DNA from: Caldovatus sediminis | GTDB taxonomy: Bacteria > Pseudomonadota > Alphaproteobacteria > Acetobacterales > Acetobacteraceae | Direction: 5' to 3' | NCBI RefSeq assembly: GCF_014644455.1 | Contig: NZ_BMKS01000002.1 | Span: forward strand, 124,001 to 188,000 | DNA length: 64,000 nt | Shown here: positions 16,635 through 23,225 of the stretch, piece after piece | How the letters are laid out: each line of letters opens with the position of its first letter | Numbering within the stretch: position 1 is the first letter of the stretch | Made by a program: the position numbers and the translations under genes | The notes under the pieces: model-generated | The model's input: the letters and a program-made list of their open reading frames with translations, nothing else | The model's database searches: none | What the model was told of the DNA's origin: nothing

Positions 16635-16851
16635 CCGCGGCGGCGTCGCGCGCCCCGCTGCCGCGGCGGCCGCGGCGCGACCGCCTCTCGCGCCGGGAGG
16701 CCGCGCGGGCGGGCCCCATGTGCGCGCGGCTGCGTGCGGGGAAGCCCCCTTTCCGCTGGTGCCGCCCCTCCGCGATCCGCTCCCCGGCGCGCCGTGCGGG
16801 GGCGCGGCGGCGGTACGGGGGGCGGTGCGCGCCCGACGCTGCCGCGCCCCG

Positions 16852-17310
16852 TCAGGCGGCGCCGAAGCCCGCGCGGGCGAGCGCCTCCTCGAGCGGCGCG
16901 GGATCGAAGCCGAAGAAGCGGTAGCCGCGTCGCAGCCGGGCGACGTACTCCTCGGACGGGGGGCCGTCGCGGCGCGTGTTTTCGATGTAGATCCGGGCCT
17001 TGCGGCCGTCGGGCAGAGCGATCTTCTTCCGCTCGTAGGCCGGTTCTTTCCGCCGCTTGGCACCCTCATCGGGGTTGGCGCCTTCGAAGCGATCGAGCGC
17101 CGCAAGGCAGGCGGCGGTGATGCGCCAAAGCCCGACCGGGCAGAAGGCTCCCGGGGCGGGTTCGATGGACGCGAAGCGCCCGATCCTCAGGCGCCAGCCG
17201 GGCAGGAGGAGGCTGCCCGCCACCTCGGCCTGCGGGCAGCGGCGGAGCATCTGCTCTGGGCAGAGGTTGCTGCCATAGGCCGCATAAGGTTCGGGAAGGA
17301 AATCCGCCAA
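16852..17310 (-). CDS. Gamma-glutamylcyclotransferase-like (GGCT/AIG2 fold)
   Basis: A 152-residue protein with the fold's glycine loop YAAYGSNLCPEQM (9-21) and a likely catalytic Glu in ALDRFEG. Enzymes of this fold release 5-oxoproline from gamma-glutamyl compounds. The start is read as TTG at 17310 because GGGAGGACGGGG lies right before it and no in-frame ATG gives a complete N-terminus. The C-terminal YRFFGFDPAPLEEALARAGF is typical of proteobacterial members. Confidence 0.8.
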   Translation of the reverse strand: MADFLPEPYAAYGSNLCPEQMLRRCPQAEVAGSLLLPGWRLRIGRFASIEPAPGAFCPVGLWRITAACLAALDRFEGANPDEGAKRRKEPAYERKKIALPDGRKARIYIENTRRDGPPSEEYVARLRRGYRFFGFDPAPLEEALARAGFGAA

Positions 17311-17488
17311 CCCCGTCCTCCCGCCGGTGAGCCCGACCAGGATAACCGCCGCGGTGGCAATGTCATCGGCAACCCCCCTCTTCCCGCCCCCTCTCGTCGG
17401 GCGCCGCCGATCGCCGTCCTTGCGGCCCGGCAGGCCGAAGTCGCGGCAGGCCGGACCCGGCTTGCCGGGCCGCGCGCGGCAAACGGCT

Positions 17489-17851
17489 TCAGGCCGCCCG
17501 GAAGCGCGCCCGGGCGAGCGGATCGCCGGCGAGGGCGGCGCGGATCGCCGCGGCGCCCCTCTCGCTGCGGGCGATCGCGGCCACTTCCGCGAAGAACGCC
17601 GTCTCGCCGCGCACCCGCATCAGGAACAGCCGGTCGAGCGCCACCGCCGCCGGGTTGCGCGGCGCGCAGCAGGCGCAGCCGAGCGCGTGGCCCGAGGCGG
17701 GCAGGTCGAACCGCGCCACCGGCCGGCCATCCGGCGGCAGGGGAGGGGGCTCGCCCTCGGCGAGCACGGCCGCGCCCGCCGGCGGCGGCTCGCCGGGGGC
17801 GAGCAGGCGGACGGGGATGCGGGGGTCGGGCGGGAGGGGGCCGGCGGTCAT
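17489..17851 (-). CDS. Conserved hypothetical protein with a CxCC motif
   Basis: About 120 residues; the start may be ATG 17851 or ATG 17863, and neither has a ribosome site. The second possible ATG falls inside the palindrome at 17861-17878, so the inner one is preferred. The N-terminal half is Pro-rich; the C-terminal half has HALGCACCAPRNPAAVALDRLFL, then a helical region ending DPLARARFRAA. The Cys-x-Cys-Cys group could bind a metal, but no function is known to me. It is divergent from the ArsR-type gene and shares the palindrome with it, so both may answer to the same regulator. Confidence 0.55.
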   Translation of the reverse strand: MTAGPLPPDPRIPVRLLAPGEPPPAGAAVLAEGEPPPLPPDGRPVARFDLPASGHALGCACCAPRNPAAVALDRLFLMRVRGETAFFAEVAAIARSERGAAAIRAALAGDPLARARFRAA

Positions 17852-17860
17852 CCGACTGGA

Positions 17861-17878
17861 CATAAAGATATGTTTATG
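17861..17878. promoter_or_regulatory. AT-rich palindrome, probable SahR-like operator
   Basis: CATAAAGATATGTTTATG is an 18-base palindrome with one mismatched pair (G7 against G12), and is strikingly AT-rich in this DNA. It lies 17 bases before the ArsR-type gene and beside the start of the divergent gene. ArsR regulators with a methyltransferase domain next to metH (SahR group) are known to bind such AT-rich palindromes upstream of methionine-cycle genes. The assignment to this regulator is inference. Confidence 0.7.
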
Positions 17879-17895
17879 CGACACGCAACCCGCCG

Positions 17896-18837
17896 ATGCA
17901 GGATCTCCTCGCCCAGCTCCGCGCCGCCGCCGAGCCCACCCGGCTCCGCCTGCTCGCCCTCTGCGCCCGCGGCGCCTGGCGCGTCTCCGACCTCTGCGCC
18001 CTGCTCGGCCAGTCCCAGCCCCGCCTCTCCCGCCACCTGAAGCTCCTGGTCGAGGCCGGGCTGCTCGAGCGCACGCCGGAGGGCGCCAACGCCTGGTTCC
18101 AGGTGCCCGCCCAGGGCGACCTCGCCCGCGCCATCCTCGCCCGGCTGCCGGAGGACGACCCCCTGCTCGCCGCCGACCGCCGCGCCGCCGTGCGCCTCGC
18201 CGCCGAGCGGGCGCGCGAGGCCTCCGAGGCCTTCCGCCGCCAGGGCGCCGAGTGGGACGAGACCCGCGCCCTCGACCTCCCCGCCGCGGCGATCGAGGAG
18301 GCGCTGCTCGCCGCCCTGCCGCCGCGCGTCGGCAAGCTGCTCGACATCGGCACCGGCACCGGCCGGCTGCTGGAGCTGGTGGCGCCGCGCGTCGAGAGCG
18401 CCCTCGGCGTGGACGCGAGCCGCGAGATGCTGGCGCTGGCGCGCGCCCGCCTGGCCGAGCGGCACCTCTCCCACTGCGCCGTCCGCCAGGCCGACATGTA
18501 CCGCCTGCCGCTGCCCGACGCCGCCTTCGACGCGGTGACGCTGCAGATGGTGCTGCACTACGCCGAGGACCCGGCGGCCGCGCTCGCCGAGGCTGCGCGG
18601 GTCGCCGTGCCGGGCGGCCTGCTGCTCGTCGTGGACCTCGCGCCGCACGGGCGCACCGACATGATGGGCCGCTTCGCCCACCGCTGGCCCGGCTTCGACG
18701 ACGCCGCCCTCGCCGGCTGGCTCGGCGCCGCGGGCTGCGTGCCGGCCGCGACCGTCGCCATCGAGGGCGGCCCGATCCCGGTGCGCCTGTGGTCGGCGCG
18801 GCGCCGGCGCGGGCCCGTCTCCGTGCTCGCCTTCTGA
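17896..18837 (+). CDS. ArsR-family regulator fused to a SAM-dependent methyltransferase (SahR-like)
   Basis: A 313-residue two-part protein. Residues 1-80 are an ArsR winged helix (AAAEPTRLRLLALCARGAWRV, then GQSQPRLSRHLKLLVEAGLLE); residues 140-245 are a class I methyltransferase (KLLDIGTGTGRLLELV as SAM loop, LGVDASREML, LQMVLHYAEDP). The arsenic-sensing Cys pair of true ArsR (CVCDL) is absent (RVSDLC), so a SAM or S-adenosylhomocysteine ligand is more likely. No Shine-Dalgarno precedes the ATG and the operator ends 17 bases upstream, so the leader must be very short or absent. metH follows after 14 bases. Confidence 0.85.
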   Translation: MQDLLAQLRAAAEPTRLRLLALCARGAWRVSDLCALLGQSQPRLSRHLKLLVEAGLLERTPEGANAWFQVPAQGDLARAILARLPEDDPLLAADRRAAVRLAAERAREASEAFRRQGAEWDETRALDLPAAAIEEALLAALPPRVGKLLDIGTGTGRLLELVAPRVESALGVDASREMLALARARLAERHLSHCAVRQADMYRLPLPDAAFDAVTLQMVLHYAEDPAAALAEAARVAVPGGLLLVVDLAPHGRTDMMGRFAHRWPGFDDAALAGWLGAAGCVPAATVAIEGGPIPVRLWSARRRRGPVSVLAF

Positions 18838-18851
18838 AGGGGCGCCGCCGC

Positions 18852-21800
18852 ATGGCTCGACCGCATCTCCTCGACGCCCTCCGCGACCGCGTGCTGCTCT
18901 GCGACGGCGGCATGGGCAGCCGCGTGCAGGCCATGGCGCTCGACATCGAGAAGGACTTCTGGGGCAAGGAGAACTGCACCGAGGTCCTGAACCTCTCCCG
19001 CCCCGACCTGGTGCGCGCGATCCACCGCGGCTACTTCGAGGCCGGCGCCGACATGGTGCTGACCAACAGCTTCGGCGGCTCCCCCGTCACCCTCGCCGAG
19101 TTCGGCCTCGCCGAGCGCGCCTTCGAGATCAACCGGATCGCCGTCGAGCTGGCGCGCGAGGCGGCGGAGGGCTTCGCCGACGGGCGCGACCGCTGGGTGA
19201 TCGGCGACATCGGCCCGGGGACCAAGCTGCCGAGCCTCGGCCACATCGCCTACGACGCGCTGGAGGCGGCGCTGACCGAGCAGTGCCGCGGCCTGATCGC
19301 CGGCGGCGCCGACGCGCTGCTGACCGAGACCAACCAGGACACGCTCTACATCAAGGCCGCGGTGAACGCGGCGAAGGCGGCGCGGGCCGAGGCGGGGCGC
19401 GACGTCCCGATCCTCGTGCAGGTGACGGTGGAGACGACGGGGACGCTGCTCGTCGGCCCCGACATCGCCGCCGCGGCGACGGTCGCGCACGCCCTCGACG
19501 TGCCGCTGATCGGCCTCAACTGCGCGACCGGGCCGCAGGAGATGGCCGAGCACGTGCGCTGGCTGTCGCAGAACTGGCCGGGCCTGATCTCCGTGCAGCC
19601 CAATGCCGGCCTGCCGGAGCTGGTGGACGGGAGGACGCACTACCCGCTCGGCGCCGAGGAGATGGCCGTCTGGATGGAGCGCTTCGTGCGCGAGGACGGC
19701 GTCAACCTGATCGGCGGCTGCTGCGGCACCTCGACGCCGCACATCGCGGCGCTGGACGCGATGCTGCGGAGGCTCGGCCAGCCGCGCCCGGCGCCGGCGG
19801 CGCGCAAGGCGGTGTGGGTGCCCTCCGTCGCCTCCCTCTACGGCGCCGTCGCGCTGCGCCAGGAGAACAGCTACTTCTCCATCGGCGAGCGCTGCAACGC
19901 CAACGGCTCCAAGGCCTGGCGCGAGCGCCAGGCGGCGCACGACTGGGACGGCTGCGTGGCGATGGGGCGCGAGCAGGTGGCGGAGGGCTCCAACGCCCTC
20001 GACCTCTGCACCGCCTTCGTCGGCCGCGACGAGCTCGGCGAGATGGTGGAGGTGGTGAAGCGCTTCACCAGCAGCGTCAACGCGCCGCTGGTGATCGACT
20101 CCACCGAGACGCCGGTGATCGAGGCGGCGCTGAAGCTGCACGGCGGCAAGCCGATCATCAACTCGATCAACTTCGAGGACGGCGAGCGGCACGCGCACGA
20201 CCGCATGGTGCTGGCGCGGAAGTTCGGCGCCGCGGTGATCGCGCTGACCATCGACGAGCAGGGCATGGCGAAGACGGCGGAGGACAAGCTCCGCATCGCC
20301 CGCCGCCTGGTGGACTTCGCCTGCGGCCGCCACGGCCTGCCGCCGTCCGACCTGCTGCTCGACCCGCTCACCTTCACCATCGCCACCGGCAACGAGGACG
20401 ACCGCAGGCTCGGCCTCTGGACGCTCGAGGGCATCCGCATGATCCGGGAGGAGTTCCCGGACGTCCAGATCATCCTCGGCCTCTCCAACATCTCCTTCGG
20501 CCTCAACCCGGCCGCGCGCCACGTGCTGAACAGCGTCTTCCTCGACCACGCCGTGCGCGCGGGGATGACGGGCGCAATCGTCCACGTGAGCAAGATCCGA
20601 CCCCTGCACCAGATCGCGCCGGAGGAGGTGCAGGTCGCCGAGGACCTGATCTTCGACCGCAGGCGCGAGGGCTACGACCCGCTCGCCCGCATGCTGGAGA
20701 TGTTCGCCGGCCGCAAGGCCGCCGACGCCGCCGCGCGCAAGCGCGCCGACACCGTCGAGCAGCGCCTCAAGGACCGCATCGTGGACGGCGACCGCAAGGG
20801 GCTGGAGGCCGACCTCGACGAGGCGCTGAGGCGCTACCCGCCGCTCGACATCATCAACACCATCCTGCTCGACGGCATGAAGACGGTGGGCGAGCTGTTC
20901 GGCGCGGGCAGGATGCAGCTCCCCTTCGTGCTGCAGTCGGCCGAGACGATGAAGGCCGCCGTCGCCCACCTCGAGCCCTTCATGGAGCGCGTCGCCGGCC
21001 AGGAGAAGGGCACGATCGTGCTCGCCACGGTCAAGGGCGACGTGCACGACATCGGCAAGAACCTGGTGGACATCATCCTCACCAACAACGGCTACCGGGT
21101 GGTCAACCTCGGCATCAAGGTGCCGCTCGCCGACATGATCGCCGCGGCGAAGGAGCACCGGGCGCACGCCATCGGCATGTCCGGCCTGCTGGTGAAGTCC
21201 ACCGTGGTGATGCGCGAGAACCTCGAGGAGATGTCGCGCCAGGACCTCGACATCCCCGTCCTGCTCGGCGGCGCCGCGCTGACCCGCAACTACGTCGAGG
21301 AGGACTGCGTCCGCGCCTACGCCTGCGGCCGCGTCGCCTATGCCCGCGACGCCTTCGACGGCCTGCACCTGATGGACAAGGTGGTCGGCAACGGCTTCGA
21401 CGACTACCTCGCCGCCGTGCAGGCCAGGCGCCGCGGCAAGGCGCGCAACGAGAAGCGCACCCTCGGCCTCGCCGACCCGCGCGGCTTCGCCCCGGTGGAC
21501 CTCGGCTACGCCCAGGCGCGCCGCCGCCGCCTCACGGCGGGGGAGCCGGTGCCGGTGCCGCCCTTCTGGGGCCCGCGCATCCTCTCCGCCGCGCCGCGCG
21601 CCATCGTGCCCTTCATCAACGAGCGCAGCCTCTACCAATTCCAGTGGGGCTTCCGGAAGCAGGGCCGCTCGCTGGAGGACTTCCTCGGCTGGGCGAAGCA
21701 GGAGCTGCGCCCGGTGCTCCGGCGCATGCTCGCGCTCTGCGAGGAGCAGGACATCCTCCGCCCCCAGGCCGTCTACGGCCACTGGAAGTGCGCCGGCCAG

Positions 21801-22343
21801 GGCAACGACCTGGTCCTGTTCGAGCCGGACGGCGTGACCGAGGTCGCGCGCTTCACCCTGCCGCGCCAGCCCAAGCCGGACGGCGAGTGCATCGCCGACT
21901 TCGTGCGCGACATCGAGGACGGGCCGGAGAACCGCGACGTCATCGGCCTGCAGGTCGTCACCGTCGGCCAGAAGGCCTCCGAGGTGGCGCGCCGGTGGTT
22001 CGAGGAGAACCGCTACCAGGACTACCTCTACCTGCACGGCCTCGGCGTCGAGATGGCCGAGGGCCTGGCCGAATACGTCCACAAGCGCATCCGCGCCGAA
22101 TGGGGCTTCGCCGCGGAGGACGACCGCGACATGGAGCGGATGCTGAGCCAGGGCTACCGCGGCGGCCGCTACTCCTTCGGCTACCCCGCCTGCCCGCGGC
22201 TGGAGGACCAGGCGCCGCTGCTGCGGCTGCTCGGCGCGGAGCGGATCGGCGTCACCCTCTCGGACGAATGGCAGCTCCATCCGGAGCAGTCCACGAGCGC
22301 GATCGTGCTGCACCATCCGCGCGCGAAGTACTTCACGGTCTGA
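18852..22343 (+). CDS. metH: Cobalamin-dependent methionine synthase MetH
   Basis: A 1,163-residue, full-length enzyme that moves a methyl group from methyltetrahydrofolate through cobalamin to homocysteine. Modules in order: homocysteine-binding barrel (1-310, zinc ligands Cys224, Cys290, Cys291 in GLNCATG and GGCCGTS), pterin-binding barrel (about 335-610, NANGSKAWRE, INSINFEDG), cobalamin cap and Rossmann domain (about 640-880; DVHDIGKN at 730-737, His732 is the cobalt ligand), and the reactivation domain that binds SAM (about 920-1160). All key residues are present. It is transcribed with the upstream regulator, which likely controls it; no cobalamin riboswitch was seen. Confidence 0.97.
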   Translation: MARPHLLDALRDRVLLCDGGMGSRVQAMALDIEKDFWGKENCTEVLNLSRPDLVRAIHRGYFEAGADMVLTNSFGGSPVTLAEFGLAERAFEINRIAVELAREAAEGFADGRDRWVIGDIGPGTKLPSLGHIAYDALEAALTEQCRGLIAGGADALLTETNQDTLYIKAAVNAAKAARAEAGRDVPILVQVTVETTGTLLVGPDIAAAATVAHALDVPLIGLNCATGPQEMAEHVRWLSQNWPGLISVQPNAGLPELVDGRTHYPLGAEEMAVWMERFVREDGVNLIGGCCGTSTPHIAALDAMLRRLGQPRPAPAARKAVWVPSVASLYGAVALRQENSYFSIGERCNANGSKAWRERQAAHDWDGCVAMGREQVAEGSNALDLCTAFVGRDELGEMVEVVKRFTSSVNAPLVIDSTETPVIEAALKLHGGKPIINSINFEDGERHAHDRMVLARKFGAAVIALTIDEQGMAKTAEDKLRIARRLVDFACGRHGLPPSDLLLDPLTFTIATGNEDDRRLGLWTLEGIRMIREEFPDVQIILGLSNISFGLNPAARHVLNSVFLDHAVRAGMTGAIVHVSKIRPLHQIAPEEVQVAEDLIFDRRREGYDPLARMLEMFAGRKAADAAARKRADTVEQRLKDRIVDGDRKGLEADLDEALRRYPPLDIINTILLDGMKTVGELFGAGRMQLPFVLQSAETMKAAVAHLEPFMERVAGQEKGTIVLATVKGDVHDIGKNLVDIILTNNGYRVVNLGIKVPLADMIAAAKEHRAHAIGMSGLLVKSTVVMRENLEEMSRQDLDIPVLLGGAALTRNYVEEDCVRAYACGRVAYARDAFDGLHLMDKVVGNGFDDYLAAVQARRRGKARNEKRTLGLADPRGFAPVDLGYAQARRRRLTAGEPVPVPPFWGPRILSAAPRAIVPFINERSLYQFQWGFRKQGRSLEDFLGWAKQELRPVLRRMLALCEEQDILRPQAVYGHWKCAGQGNDLVLFEPDGVTEVARFTLPRQPKPDGECIADFVRDIEDGPENRDVIGLQVVTVGQKASEVARRWFEENRYQDYLYLHGLGVEMAEGLAEYVHKRIRAEWGFAAEDDRDMERMLSQGYRGGRYSFGYPACPRLEDQAPLLRLLGAERIGVTLSDEWQLHPEQSTSAIVLHHPRAKYFTV

Positions 22344-22350
22344 CCGGGGG

Positions 22351-22369
22351 GCGGCCGTTGCGCGGCCGC
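22351..22369 (+). terminator. Hairpin after metH
   Basis: GCGGCCG (22351-22357) and CGGCCGC (22363-22369) are perfectly complementary around TTGCG, eight bases after the metH stop. No T tract follows, so a terminator role is likely but unproven. Confidence 0.45.
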
Positions 22370-22463
22370 ACGGGATCGTGACTTGTCCCGCCGCGGTCGT
22401 TTCCCGTCCGATCGTTTCCCCTTGCCCCGCCGGGGGCGACGAGAAGGCGGCCGAGACCTTCCC

Positions 22464-22844
22464 ATGGCGTCACACATCTTCACCCGCGACCACGGGTCGT
22501 TCTCCTCGATGCGCCAGCCCGACTGGCTGCCCGAGGCGATCGAGACGGCGGCGAACGACCGGGAGGCGCCGCCCTTCGCCGTCGCCGTCCGCACCGCGGC
22601 GGGCGTGGAGGCAGGCGCGAGCCTGCTCTGCCTGCCGCAGAACCGCGGCTACGCCGTCCTGCTCGTCACGGCCGAGGGCGCGCGGCGGACGGTGATGTTC
22701 CAGAACGAGGGCGCGGCGCTCGCCTTCTTCCTCGAGCAGGGCGTGGCCTTCGCCCGGACCGTCGCCGAGACGTTGCGCGCCGCGGCGCCTGCCGCCGCCG
22801 ATCCTGCCGCGGCGGCCCGGCGGGCCGCCGCCAGCGCGGACTGA
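22464..22844 (+). CDS. Hypothetical protein (126 residues)
   Basis: The frame from ATG 22464 gives MASHIFTRDHGSFSSMRQPDWL and a mixed alpha/beta sequence (FAVAVRTAAGVEAGASLLCLP, GYAVLLVTAEGARRTVMFQNEG) that looks like a folded domain. The last 30 residues are Ala-rich. There is no signal peptide or membrane span. No family is recognised. A longer frame from 22383 adds an Arg-rich leader that looks non-coding. It stands alone between the metH terminator hairpin and the transposase remnant. Confidence 0.55.
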   Translation: MASHIFTRDHGSFSSMRQPDWLPEAIETAANDREAPPFAVAVRTAAGVEAGASLLCLPQNRGYAVLLVTAEGARRTVMFQNEGAALAFFLEQGVAFARTVAETLRAAAPAAADPAAAARRAAASAD

Positions 22845-23225
22845 TGCCGGCCGGCCTCAATCCCGACATTCAATCCCGACATGTCGCACGTGGGGGGGCG
22901 ACGAGCGAGCCGAGGCGCTGGAGGCGAGCGCGTTCCAGGCAGAGCGGCGTGTCGCGCCGACCCGGTCGTAGTCGCCGAGGAGCCGGTGGCCGAGGTGTCG
23001 CTCGCGCAGCCGGCGCCAGGCGCGCTTGGGCGGGTTCCACTCGGGCGCGCAGGGCGGCAGCGGGGCGAGGGGATGGTCTCTGGCACTTGCCGCCGCCCCC
23101 CGCGGCCATCGCCTCCGCCCGCCCAGATCGGACGCGGCCCGAATCGGGGTCCGCGGCGCCGCCCTCTTCGACCTCGGCGACCGCCGAGAGGCGGGGTGGC
23201 CGATCCCGCTCCGGTCCGTCCCTGC
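22845..23225. other. 381-base gap holding only the IS630 relic
   Basis: Apart from the transposase fragment at 22861-23085, nothing is recognised. The 22840-22890 part has the repeated words 'caatcccgacat' and 'ttcaatcccgacatg' (22858-22880), which may mark an element edge. Confidence 0.4.
22861..23085 (-). pseudogene. IS630-family transposase, C-terminal fragment
   Basis: The minus strand encodes LPPCAPEWNPPKRAWRRL, then RERHLGHRLLGDYDRVGATRRSAWNALAS and a stop. This is the end of the DDE domain of IS630 transposases (LPPYSPELNPxExxWxxLR...); the Glu of CAPEWNP is the third catalytic acid. Just upstream another frame gives VPETIP, the family segment that precedes LPPY, so a frameshift separates them. 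The first two catalytic Asp regions are missing. It lies between the hypothetical gene and the sensor kinase. The other IS630 relic (8.1-8.4 kb) covers the opposite end of the protein. Confidence 0.75.

Noticed and set aside
17879-18851. Cobalamin riboswitch before metH
   Set aside because: There is no space for one: the leader is at most a few dozen bases and no B12-box-like sequence is seen.
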